Under the pieces are notes generated by a model that worked only from the letters and a program-made list of their open reading frames with translations, was not told the origin of the DNA and did not search any database. Below, in pieces: positions 51,966 to 64,000 of a DNA stretch of 64,000 nucleotides. Position numbers and translations under genes: made by a program. Source of the stretch: Aradus depressus (Eukaryota > Arthropoda > Insecta > Hemiptera > Aradidae); contig OY759218.1 of assembly GCA_963662175.1 (NCBI GenBank), positions 21,294,480 to 21,358,479 on the forward strand. The letters are read 5' to 3'. Every line of letters starts with the position of its first letter. Within the stretch, counting starts at the first letter, position 1.

Positions 51966-52257
51966 GGGCGCCGGTAGCTCAGTGATATGCGTGCTTGACT
52001 TCTGAGCTCAAGAACGTGGGTAAACCCGACCGAGGCCTTTAGTTTATTTTATCGGGGAGGTAAAATAAACTTAAGATGGGACGTTAAGCGATGGTCCCAA
52101 GCCTGTAAGATGTCAGGTACTCGTTAAGGGGTCTTTAATTAGGACTCCCACAGTAGAGTCGGGCTCATGTCCACTAGAGTGACGAAAGAGCGCTCTGGTA
52201 GTAGACGATATGACCTCGTAGTTAAAGCCCGGGCATGATTCATAAAAAAAAAAAAAA
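51966..52257 (+). mobile_element. tRNA-derived SINE with A-tail
   Basis: Starts GGCGCCGGTAGCTCAGTGAT (A-box-like), continues to GTGGGTAAACCCGACC (degenerate B-box), then a body with GTCGGGCTCATGTC and AAAGAGCGCTCTGG, and ends in a run of about 14 A. It is the most complete copy in the window; others are at 45934-46125 and 11440-11530. A SINE has no protein and depends on a LINE for its movement. Confidence 0.8.
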
Positions 52258-52670
52258 CCTACTCACATTCAGCCAAATCTGCAAAAGGGAAAGGGGGTGC
52301 ACAAAGGGGATCGAAAGTCCCTGTGTAAAACACCTATTGATTTTGAGTCAAATTGTCCAAAAAGAAAAATAGTTCAGGGGAAACGTAAAAACTTAGTTAA
52401 TTACAAATAATCCAAGGAAGTACTTTGATGGTGATTCATCTACACTTTTTTTTGTTCAACTGAGATAGAAATAAAATATTTCTCTGTAGATTTGTTACCG
52501 TAAACATTAGTTAATCAAGCAGACGAATCGAATCAAATTAGCCTTAAAAGTTTTGCCATCATGTTTCGGTTCAATTATAATCCTTATATATTTATATAGA
52601 GGCAGGTATACAGGCATGGCGCTGGTCGAGAGTAATTTTGTGTCATAATTTAGTTAGACTTTTGTATGAA
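52258..52670. other. Spacer before the satellite, no recognised feature
   Basis: AT-rich sequence with no coding similarity. The last bases (52660-52740) are diverged satellite monomers. Confidence 0.5.
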
Positions 52671-52671
52671 G

Positions 52672-55600
52672 GTCCTCTCTCAGGTTTTTAGCAAACCAAC
52701 AATCACCCAACCATCTAGGCCCTTCTCAGCTTCTCACGCTAAACCACCCAACAACCTGGGGCCCTTCTTACGTCCCTAGCCAGCCGCTCTAACCACTCAA
52801 CAATCGAAGCCCTTCTCAGGTTCATAGCTTCTCACTCTAACCACCCAACAACCTGGGGACCCTCTTACATCCCTAGCCAGCCGCTCTAACCACTCAACAA
52901 TCAAGGACCTTCTCAGGTTCATAGCGTCTCACTCTAACCACCCAACAACCTAGGGACCCTCTTACGTTCCTAGCCAGCCGCTCTAACCACTCAACAATCG
53001 AAGCTCTTCTCAGGTTCATAGCGTCTCACTCTAACCACCCAACAACCTGGGGCCCCTCTTACGTCCCTAGCCAGCCGCTCTAACCACTCAACAATCAAGG
53101 ACCATCTCAAGATCACAGATTCTCACTCTAACCACCCAACAACCTGGGGCCCCTCTTACGTCCCTAGTCAGCCGCTCTAACAACTCAACAATCGAAGCTC
53201 TTCTCAGGTTCATAGCGTCTCACTCTAACCACCCAACAACCTGGGGCCCCTCTTACGTCCCTAGCCAGCCGCTCTAACCACTCAACAATCGAAGCTCTTC
53301 TCAGGTTCATAGCATCTCACTCTAACCACCCAACAACCTGGGGCCCCTCTTACGTTCCTAGCCAGCCGCTCTAACCACTCAACAATCGAAGCTCTTCTCA
53401 GGTTCATAGCGTCTCACTCTAACCACCCAACAACCTGGGGCCCCTCTTACGTCCCTAGCCAGCCGCTCTAACCACTCAACAATCAAGGACCTTCTCAAGA
53501 TCGTAGATTCACACTCTAACCACCCAACAACCTGGGGCCCCTCTTACGTTCCTAGCCAGCCGCTCTAACCACTCAACAATCAAGGACCTTCTCAGGTTCA
53601 TAGCTTCTCACTCTAACCACCCAACAACCTGGGGCCCCTCTTACGTCCCTAGCCAGCCGCTCTAACCACTCAACAATCAAGGACCTTCTCAGGTTCATAG
53701 ATTCTCACTCTAACCACCCAACAACCTGGGGCCCCTCTTACGTCCCTAGCCAGCCGCTCTAACCACTCAACAATCGAAGCTCTTCTCAGGTTCATAGCGT
53801 CTCACTCTAACCACCCAACAACCTGGGGCCCCTCTTACGTTCCTAGCCAGCCGCTCTAACCACTCAACAATCAAGGACCTTCTCAGGTTCATAGCTTCTC
53901 ACTCTAACCACCCAACAACCTGGGGCCCGCCCCTCTTACGTTCCTAGCCAGCCGCTCTAACCACTAACAATCGAAGCTCTTCTCAGGTTCATAGCGTCTC
54001 ACTCTAACCACCCAACAACCTGGGGCCCCTCTTAAGTTCCTAGCCAGCCGCTCTAACCACTCAACAATCGAAGTTCTTCTCAGGTTCATAGCGTCTCACT
54101 CTAACCACCCAACAACCTGGGGCCCCTCTTACGTTCCTAGCCAGCCGCTCTAACCACTCAACAATCGAAGCTCTTCTCAGGTTCATAGCTTGTCACTCTA
54201 ACCACCCAACAACCTGGGGCCCCTCTTACGTCCCTAGCCAGCCGCTCTAACAACTCAACAATCGAAGCTCTTCTCAGGTTCATAGCATCTCACTCTAACC
54301 ACCCAACAACCTGGGGCCCCTCTTACGTTCCTAGCCAGCCGCTCTAACCACTCAACAATCGAAGCTCTTCTCAGGTTCATAGCGTCTCACTCTAACCACC
54401 CAACAACCTGGGGCCCCTCTTACGTTCCTAGCCAGCCGCTCTAACCACTCAACAATCGAAGTTCTTCTCAGGTTCATAGCGTCTCACTCTAACCACCCAA
54501 CAACCTGGGGCCCCTCTTACGTCCCTAGCCAGCCGCTCTAACCACTCAACAATCGAAGCTCTTCTCAGGTTCATAGCATCTCACTCTAACCACCCAACAA
54601 CCTGGGGCCCCTCTTACGTTCCTAGCCAGCCGCTCTAACCACTCAACAATCGAAGCTCTTCTCAGGTTCATAGCGTCTCACTCTAACCACCCAACAACCT
54701 GGGGCCCCTCTTACGTTCCTGGCCAGCCGCTCTAACCACTCAACAATCGATGCTCTTCTCAGGTTCATAGCGTCTCACTCTAACCACCCAACAACCTGGG
54801 GCCCCTCTTACGTTCCTAGCCAGCCGCTCTAACCACTCAACAATCAAGCACCTTCTCAGGTTCATAGCTTCTCACTCTAACCACCCAACAACCTGGGGCC
54901 CGCCCCTCTTACGTTCCTAGCCAGCCGCTCTAACCACTCAACAATCAAGGACCTTCTCAGGTTCATAGCTTCTCATTCTAACCACCCAACAACCTGGGGC
55001 CCGCCCCTCTTACGTTCCTAGCCAGCCGCTCTAACCACTAACAATCGAAGCTCTTCTCAGGTTCATAGCGTCTCACTCTAACCACCCAACAACCTGGGGC
55101 CCCTCTTACGTTCCTAGCCAGCCGCTCTAACCACTCAACAATCGAAGTTCTTCTCAGGTTCATAGCGTCTCACTCTAACCACCCAACCACCTGGGGCCCC
55201 TCTTACATTCCTAGACAGCCGCTCTAACCACTCTACAATCGAAGCTCTTCTCAGGTTCATAGCGTCTCACTCTAACCACCCAACAACCTGGGGCCCCTCT
55301 TACGTCCCTAGCCAGCCGCTCTAATCTCTCAACAATCAAGGACCTTTTCAGGTTCATAGCTTGTCACTCTAACCACCCAACAACCTGGGGCCCCTCTTAC
55401 GTCCCTAGCCAGCCGCTCTAACAACTCAACAATCAAGGACCTTTTCAGGTTCATAGCGTCTCACTCTAACCACCCAACAACCTGGGGCCCCTCTTACGTC
55501 CCTAGCCAGCCGCTCTAACAACTCAACAATTGAAGCTCTTCTCAGGTTCATAGCGTCTCACTCTAACCACCCAACAACCTGGGGCCCCTCTTACGTCCCT

Positions 55601-58600
55601 AGCCAGCCGCTCTAACCACTCAACAATCAAGGACCTTCTCAGGTTCATAGCTTCTCACTCTAACCACCCAACAACCTGGGGCCCCTCTTACGTCCCTAGC
55701 CAGCCGCTCTAACCACTCAACAATCAAGGACCTTCTCAGGTTCATAGATTCTCACTCTAACCACCCAACAACCTGGGGCCCCTCTTACGTCCCGAGCCAG
55801 CCGCTCTAACAACTCAACAATCAAAGCTCTTCTCAGGTTCATAGCGTCCCACTCTAACCACCCAACAACCTGGGGCCCCTCTTACGTTCCTAGCCAGCCG
55901 CTCTAACCACTCAACATTCGAAGCTCTTCTCAGGTTCATAGCGTCTCACTCTAACCACCCAACAACCTGGGGCCCCTCTTACGTCCCTAGCCAGCCGCTC
56001 TAACAACTCAACAATTGAAGCTCTTCTAAGGTTCATAGCGTCTCACTCTAACCACCCAACAACCTGGGGCCCCTCTTACGTCCCTAGCCAGCCGCTCTAA
56101 CAACTCAACAATTGAAGTTCTTCTCAGGTTCATAGCGTCTCACTCTAACCACCCAACAACCTGGAGCCCCTCTTACGTCCCTAGCCAGCCGCTCTAACCA
56201 CTCAACAATCAAGGACCTTCTCAGGTTCATAGCTTCTCACTCTAACCACCCAACAACCTGGGGCCCCTCTTACGTCCCTAGCCAGCCGCTCTAACCACTC
56301 AACAATCAAGGACCTTCTCAGGTTCATAGATTCTCACTCTAACCACCCAACAACCTGGGGCCCCTCTTACGTCCCTAGCCAGCCGCTCTAACAACTCAAC
56401 AATCAAAGCTCTTCTCAGGTTCATAGCGTCCCACTCTAACCACCCAACAACCTGGGGCCCCTCTTACGTTCCTAGCCAGCCGCTCTAACCACTCAACATT
56501 CGAAGCTCTTCTCAGGTTCATAGCGTCTCACTCTAACCACCCAACAACCTGGGGCCCCTCTTACGTCCCTAGCCAGCCGCTCTAACAACTCAACAATTGA
56601 AGCTCTTCTAAGGTTCATAGCGTCTCACTCTAACCACCCAACAACCTGGGGCCCCTCTTACGTCCCTAGCCAGCCGCTCTAACAACTCAACAATTGAAGT
56701 TCTTCTCAGGTTCATAGCGTCTCACTCTAACCACCCAACAACCTGGGGCCCCTCTTACGTCCCTAGCCAGCCGCTCTAACCACTCAACAATCAAGGACCT
56801 TCTCAGGTTCATAGCTTCTCACTCTAACCACCCAACAACCTGGGGCCCCTCTTACGTCCCTAGCCAGCCGCTCTAACCACTCAACAATCAAGGACCTTCT
56901 CAGGTTCATAGATTCTCACTCTAACCACCCAACAACCTGGGGCCCCTCTTACGTCCCTAGCCAGCCGCTCTAACAACTCAACAATCAAAGCTCTTCTCAG
57001 GTTCATAGCGTCTCACTCTAACCACCCAACAACCTGGGGCCCCTCTTACGTTCCTAGCCAGCCGCTCTAACCACTCAACATTCGAAGCTCTTCTCAGGTT
57101 CATAGCGTCTCACTCTAACCTCCCAACAACCTAGGGACCCTCTTACGTTCCTAGCCAGCCGCTCTAACCACTCAACAATCGAAGCTCTTCTCAGGTTCAT
57201 AGCGTCTCACTCTAACCACCCAACAACCTGGGGCCCCTCTTACGTCCCTAGCCAGCCGCTCTAACAACTCAACAATCGAAGCTCTTCTCAGGTTCATAGC
57301 GTCTCACTCTAACCACCCAACAACCTGGGGCCCCTCTTACGTCCCTAGCCAGCCGCTCTAACCACTCAACAATCGAAGCTCTTCTCAGGTTCATAGCATC
57401 TCACTCTAACCACCCAACAACCTGGGGCCCCTCTTACGTTCCTAGCCAGCCGCTCTAACCACTCAACAATCGAAGCTCTTCTCAGGTTCATAGCGTCTCA
57501 CTCTAACCACCCAACAACCTGGGGCCCCTCTTACGTTCCTAGCCAGCCGCTCTAACCACTCAACAATCAAGGACCTTCTCAGGTTCATAGCTTCTCACTC
57601 TAACCACCCAACAACCTGGGGCCCGCCCCTCTTACGTTCCTACCCAGCCGCTCTAACCACTAACAATCGAAGCTCTTCTCAGGTTCATAGCGTCTCACTC
57701 TAACCACCCAACAACCTGGGGCCCCTCTTACGTTCCTAGCCAGCCGCTCTAACCACTCAACAATCGAAGTTCTTCTCAGGTTCATAGCGTCTCACTCTAA
57801 CCACCCAACAACCTGGGTCCCTCTTACGTTCCTAGCCAGCCGCTCTAACCACTCAACAATCGAAGCTCTTCTCAGGTTCATAGCTTGTCACTCTAACCAC
57901 CCAACAACCTGGGGCCCTCTTACGTCCCTAGCCAGCCGCTCTAACAACTCAACAATCAAGGACCTTTTCAGGTTCATAGCGTCTCACTCTAACCACCCAA
58001 CAACCTGGGGCCCCTCTTACGTCCCTAGCCAGCCGCTCTAACAACTCAACAATCGAAGCTCTTCTCAGGTTCATAGCGTCTCACTCTAACCACCCAACAA
58101 CCTGGGGCCCCTCTTACGTCCCTAGCCAGCCGCTCTAACCACTCAACAATCGAAGCTCTTCTCAGGTTCATAGCATCTCACTCTAACCACCGAACAACCT
58201 GGGGCCCCTCTTACGTTCCTAGACAGCCGCTCTAACCACTCAACAATCGAAGCTCTTCTCAGGTTCATAGCGTCTCACTCTAACCACCCAACAACCTGGG
58301 GCCCCTCTTACGTTCCTAGCCAGCCGCTCTAACCACTCAACAATCAAGGACCTTCTCAGGTTCATAGCTTCTCACTCTAACCACCCAACAACCTGGGGCC
58401 CGCCCCTCTTACGTTCCTAGCCAGCCGCTCTAACCACTAACAATCGAAGCTCTTCTCAGGTTCATAGCGTCTCACTCTAACCACCTCAACAACCTGGGGC
58501 CCCTCTTACGTTCCTAGCCAGCCGCTCTAACCACTCAACAATCGAAGTTCTTCTCAGGTTCATAGCGTCTCACTCTAACCACCCAACAACCTGGGGCCCC

Positions 58601-61600
58601 TCTTACGTCCCTAGCCAGCCGCTCTAACAACTCAACAATCGAAGCTCTTCTCAGGTTCATAGCGTCTCACTCTAACCACCCAATAACCTGGGGCCCCTCT
58701 TACGTCCCTAGCCAGCCGCTCTAACCACTCAACAATCGAAGGTCTTCTCAGGTTCATAGCATCTCACTCTAACCACCCAACAACCTGGGGCCCCTCTTAC
58801 GTTCCTAGCCAGCCGCTCTAACCACTCAACAATCGAAGCTCTTCTCAGGTTCATAGCGTCTCACTCTAACCACCCAACAACCTGGGACCCCTCTTACGGC
58901 CCCAGCCAGCCGCTCTAACAACTCAACATTCGAAGCTCTTCTCAGGTTCATAGCGTCTCACTCTAACCACCCAACAACCTGGGGCCCCTCTTACGTTCCT
59001 AGCCAGCCGCTCTAACCACTCAACAATCGAAGTTCTTCTCAGGTTCATAGCGTCTCACTCTAACAACCCAACAACCTGGGGCCCCTCTTACGTCCCTAGC
59101 CAGCCGCTCTAACAACTCAACAATCGAAGCTCTTCTCAGGTTCATAGCGTCTCACTCTAACCACCCAACAACTTGGGGCCCCTCTTACGTCCCTAGCCAG
59201 CCGCTCTAACCACTCAACAATCGAAGCTCTTTTCAGGTTCATAGCGTCTCACTCTAACCACCCAACAACCTGGGGCCTCTCTTACGTCCCTAGCCAGCCG
59301 CTCTAACAACTCAACAATCGATGCTCTTCTCAGGTTCATAGCGTCTCACTCTAACCACCCAACAACCTGGGGCCCCTCTTACGTTCCTAGCCAGCCGCTC
59401 TAACCACTCAACAATCAAGGACCTTCTCAGGTTCATAGCTTCTCACTCTAACCACCCAACAACCTGGGGCCCGCCCCTCTTACGTTCCTAGCCAGCCGCT
59501 CTAACCACTCAACAATCAAGGACCTTCTCAGGTTCATAGCTTCTCACTCTAACCACCCAACAACCTGGGGCCCGCCCCTCTTACGTTCCTAGCCAGCCGC
59601 TCTAACCACTAACAATCGAAGCTCTTCTCAGGTTCATAGCGTCTCACTCTAACCACCCAACAACCTGGGGCCCCTCTTACGTTCCTAGCCAGCCGCTCTA
59701 ACCACTCAACAATCGAAGTTCTTCTCAGGTTCATAGCGTCTCACTCTAACCACCCAACCACCTGGGGCCCCTCTTACATTCCTAGCCAGCCGCTCTAACC
59801 ACTCAACAATCGAAGCTCTTCTCAGGTTCATAGCGTCTCACTCTAACCACCCAACAACCTGGGGCCCCTCTTACGTTCCTAGCCAGCCGCTCTAACCACT
59901 CAACAATCGAAGCTCTTCTCAGGTTCATAGCGTCTCACTCTAACCACCCAACAACCTGGGGCCCCTCTTACGTTCCTAGCCAGCCGCTCTAACAACTCAA
60001 CAATCAAGGACCTTTTCAGGTTCATAGCGTCTCACTCTAACCACCCAACAACCTGGGGCCCCTCTTACGTCCCTAGCCAGCCGCTCTAACAACTCAACAA
60101 TTGAAGCTCTTCTCAGGTTCATAGCGTCTCACTCTAACCACCCAACAACCTGGGGCCCCTCTTACGTCCCTAGCCAGCCGCTCTAACCACTCAACAATCA
60201 AGGACCTTCTCAGGTTCATAGCTTCTCACTCTAACCACCCAACAACCTGGGGCCCCTCTTACGTCCCTAGCCAGCCGCTCTAACAACTCAACAATCAAGG
60301 ACCTTCTCAGGTTCATAGATTCTCACTCTAACCACCCAACAACCTGGGGCCCCTCTTACGTCCCTAGCCAGCCGCTCTAACAACTCAACAATCAAAGCTC
60401 TTCTCAGGTTCATAGCGTCTCACTCTAACCACCCAACAACCTGGGGCCCCTCTTACGTTCCTAGCCAGCCGCTCTAACCACTCAACATTCGAAGCTCTTC
60501 TCAGGTTCATAGCGTCTCACTCTAACCACCCAACAACCTGGGGCCCCTCGTACGTCCCTAGCCAGCCGCTCTAACAACTCAACAATTGAAGCTCTTCTAA
60601 GGTTCATAGCGTCTCACTCTAACCACCCAACAACCTGGGGCCCCTCTTACGTCCCTAGCCAGCCGCTCTAACAACTCAACAATTGAAGTTCTTCTCAGGT
60701 TCATAGCGTCTCACTCTAACCACCCAACAACCTGGGGCCCCTCTTACGTCCCTAGCCAGCCGCTCTAACCACTCAACAATCAAGGACCTTCTCAGGTTCA
60801 TAGCTTCTCACTCTAACCACCCAACAACCTGGGGCCTCTCTTACGTCCCTAGCCAGCCGCTCTAACCACTCAACAATCAAGGACCTTCTCAGGTTCATAG
60901 ATTCTCACTCTAACCACCCAACAACCTGGGGCCCCTCTTACGTCCCTAGCCAGCCGCTCTAACCACTCAACATTCGAAGCTCTTCTCAGGTTCATAGCGT
61001 CTCACTCTAACCACCCAACAACCTAGGGACCCTCTTACGTTCCTAGCCAGCCGCTCTAACCACTCAACAATCGAAGCTCTTCTCAGGTTCATAGCGTCTC
61101 ACTCTAACCACCCAACAACCTGGGGCCCCTCTTACGTCCCTAGCCAGCCGCTCTAACAACTCAACAATCGAAGCTCTTCTCAGGTTCATAGCGTCTCACT
61201 CTAACCACCCAACAACCTGGGGCCCCTCTTACGTCCCTAGCCAGCCGCTCTAACAACTCAACAATCGAAGCTCTTCTCAGGTTCATAGCGTCTCACTCTA
61301 ACCACCCAACAACCTGGGGCCCCTCTTACGTTCCTAGCCAGCCGCTCTAACCACTCAACAATCGAAGCTCTTCTCAGGTTCATAGCGTCTCACTCTAACC
61401 ACCCAACAACCTGGGGCCCCTCTTACGTTCCTAGCCAGCCGCTCTAACCACTCAACAATCAAGGACCTTCTCAGGTTCATAGCTTCTCACTCTAACCACC
61501 CAACAACCTGGGGCCCGCCCCTCTTACGTTCCTAGCCAGCCGCTCTAACCACTAACAATCGAAGCTCTTCTCAGGTTCATAGCGTCTCACTCTAACCACC

Positions 61601-64000
61601 CAACAACCTGGGGCCCCTCTTACGTTCCTAGCCAGCCGCTCTAACCACTCAACAATCGAAGTTCTTCTCAGGTTCATAGCGTCTCACTCTAACCACCCAA
61701 CAACCTGGGGCCCCTCTTACGTCCCTAGCCAGCCGCTCTAACAACTCAACAATCAAGGACCTTTTCAGGTTCATAGCGTCTCACTCTAACCACCCAACAA
61801 CCTGGGGCCCCTCTTACGTCCCTAGCCAGCCGCTCTAACAACTCAACAATCGAAGCTCTTCTCAGGTTCATAGCGTCTCACTCTAACCACCCAACAACCT
61901 GGGGCCCCTCTTACATTCCTAGCCAGCCGCTCTAACCACTCAACAATCGAAGCTCTTCTCAGGTTCATAGCATCTCACTCTAACCACCGAACAACCTGGG
62001 GCCCCTCTTACGTTCCTAGACAGCCGCTCTAACCACTCAACAATCGAAGCTCTTCTCAGGTTCATAGCGTCTCACTCTAACCACCCAACAACCTGGGGCC
62101 CCTCTTACGTTCCTAGCCAGCCGCTCTAACCACTCAACAATCAAGGACCTTCTCAGGTTCATAGCTTCTCACTCTAACCACCCAACAACCTGGGGCCCGC
62201 CCCTCTTACGTTCCTAGCCAGCCGCTCTAACCACTAACAATCGAAGCTCTTCTCAGGTTCATAGCGTCTCACTCTAACCACCTCAACAACCTGGGGCCCC
62301 TCTTACGTTCCTAGCCAGCCGCTCTAACCACTCAACAATCGAAGTTCTTCTCAGGTTCATAGCGTCTCACTCTAACCACCCAACAACCTGGGGCCCCTCT
62401 TACGTCCCTAGCCAGCCGCTCTAACCACTCAACAATCGAAGCTCTTCTCAGGTTCATAGCATCTCACTCTAACCACCCAACAACCTGGGGCCCCTCTTAC
62501 GTTCCTAGCCAGCCGCTCTAACCACTCAACAATCGAAGCTCTTCTCAGGTTCATAGCGTCTCACTCTAACCACCCAACAACCTGGGGCCCCTCTTACGTT
62601 CCTAGCCAGCCGCTCTAACCACTCAACAATCAAGGACCTTCTCAGGTTCATAGCTTCTCACTCTAACCACCCAACAACCTGGAGCCCCTCTTACGTCCCT
62701 AGCCAGCCGCTCTAACCACTCAACAATCAAGGACCTTCTCAGGTTCATAGCTTCTCACTCTAACCACCCAACAACCTGGGGCCCCTCTTACGTCCCTAGC
62801 CAGCCGCTCTAACCACTCAACAATCAAGGACCTTCTCAGGTTCATAGATTCTCACTCTAACCACCCAACAACCTGGGGCCCCTCTTACGTCCCTAGCCAG
62901 CCGCTCTAACAACTCAACAATCAAAGCTCTTCTCAGGTTCATAGCGTCCCACTCTAACCACCCAACAACCTGGGGCCCCTCTTACGTCCCTAGCCAGCCG
63001 CTCTAACAACTCAACAATCGAAGCTCTTCTCAGGTTCATAGCGTTTCACTCTAACCACCCAACAACCTGGGGCCCCTCTTACGTCCCTTGCCAGCCGCTC
63101 TAACCACTCAACAATCGAAGCTCTTCTCAGGTTCATAGCCTCTCACCCTAACCACCGAACAACCTGGGGCCCCTCTTACGTTCCTAGCCAGCCGCTCTAA
63201 CCACTCAACAATCGAAGCTCTTCTCAGGTTCATAGCGTCTCACTCTAACCACCCAACAACCTGGGGTCCCTCTTACGTTCCTAGCCAGCCGCTCTAACCA
63301 CTCAACAATCAAGGACCTTCTCAGGTTCATAGCTTCTCACTCTAACCACCCAACAACCTGGGGCCCGCCCCTCTTACGTTCCTAGCCAGCCGCTCTAACC
63401 ACTAACAATCGAAGCTCTTCTCAGGTTCATAGCGTCTCACTCTAACCACCCAACAACCTGGGGCCCCTCTTACGTTCCTAGCCAGCCGCTCTAACCACTC
63501 AACAATCGAAGTTCTTCTCAGGTTCATAGCGTCTCACTCTAACAACCCAACAACCTGGGGCCCCTCTTACGTCCCTAGCCAGCCGCTCTAACAACTCAAC
63601 AATCGAAGCTCTTCTCAGGTTCATAGCGTCTCACTCTAACCACCCAACAACTTGGGGCCCCTCTTACGTCCCTAGCCAGCCGCTCTAACCACTCAACAAT
63701 CGAAGCTCTTTTCAGGTTCATAGCGTCTCACTCTAACCACCCAACAACCTGGGGCCTCTCTTACGTCCCTAGCCAGCCGCTCTAACAACTCAACAATTGA
63801 AGCTCTTCTCAGGTTCATAGCGTCTCACTCTAACCACCCAACAACCTGGGGCCCCTCTTACGTTCCTGGCCAGCCGCTTTAACCACTCAACAATCGATGC
63901 TCTTCTCAGGTTCATAGCGTCTCACTCTAACCACCCAACAACCTGCGGCCCCTCTTACGTTCCTAGCCAGCCGCTCTAACCACTCAACAATCAAGGACCT
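52672..64000. repeat. 97-bp satellite array with higher-order structure
   Basis: More than 11.3 kb of head-to-tail monomers reaching the window edge, about 117 copies. Each contains CCAACAACCTGGGGCCCCTC, TTACGTCCCTAGCCAGCCGC, TCTAACCACTCAACAATC and CTTCTCAGGTTCATAGC. Two main monomer types differ after CAATC: AAGGACCTT or GAAGCTCTT. Marker variants recur at fixed steps: TCAACATTCG at 55911, 56493 and 57075 (582 = 6 x 97). The first few monomers (52672-52800) are the most diverged, as expected at an array edge. A 97-base period is not a multiple of three and stops are frequent, so it is not coding. Confidence 0.95.

Noticed and set aside
51966..52040. tRNA gene
   Set aside because: The cloverleaf cannot be completed and the sequence ends in a SINE body with an A-tail.
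52672..64000. CRISPR-like array
   Set aside because: Repeats are contiguous 97-bp monomers without unique spacers, in a eukaryotic context. It is a satellite.

Overview
The window is AT-rich eukaryotic DNA from an arthropod, most probably an insect. The reasons are small coding exons with GT-AG borders spread through long introns, and an insect-style mixture of mobile elements: Jockey, R1-like and RTE-like non-LTR elements, BEL/Pao, Penelope-like, piggyBac, Transib, pogo, Helitron and a tRNA-derived SINE. There is no prokaryotic organisation. I cannot name the species.

One host gene dominates. From 40547 down to 3233 on the minus strand I can chain 32 exons, plus two weaker candidates, into one open reading frame of about 1,270 codons. 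The first exons encode the SANT-like domain, coiled coil and Pro/Ser-rich block of BRD8, the bromodomain subunit of the TIP60/NuA4 histone acetyltransferase complex. After these comes a very long acidic, Ser/Glu/Asp-rich region made of 22 consecutive exons, all flanked by phase-0 introns and mostly 60-105 nt long. It looks as if it grew by exon duplication; one pair, at 22158-22259 and 19317-19418, is clearly recent. No bromodomain is seen, so the gene probably continues to the left of the window.

The introns are packed with mobile DNA. 1-3200: a TTAA-flanked piggyBac-type element holding a pogo-type element, then a non-LTR endonuclease fragment. 5400-5970: a terminal-inverted-repeat element split by a Penelope-derived palindrome. 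8347-9817: two pogo-type elements. 10011-10891: a truncated Penelope element whose target duplication copies a BRD8 splice donor. 19.8-21.8 kb: a broken BEL/Pao element. 25.4-28.4 kb: R1-like and RTE-like fragments. 29.4-35.6 kb: a Jockey element whose first ORF is split by an apparently intact piggyBac element (683-aa transposase). 36.6-38.5 kb: more Penelope and non-LTR scraps.

Upstream of the BRD8 start (40.9-52.6 kb) no host gene is recognisable. This part holds a decayed non-LTR element split by a deleted piggyBac, a SINE split by a Transib-type element with a CACAGTG end and CGGCG target duplication, a near-perfect 105-bp-arm hairpin, an inverted duplication broken by a Helitron whose empty site survives in the other arm, a 5'-truncated non-LTR element with a 13-bp target duplication, and a SINE with its A-tail.

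From about 52.67 kb to the right edge the sequence is one uninterrupted satellite array of a 97-bp monomer (about 117 copies) with nested higher-order periodicity (582 bp, and about 3.8 kb).

All homology statements come from reading translations and recalling family motifs; no search was run.
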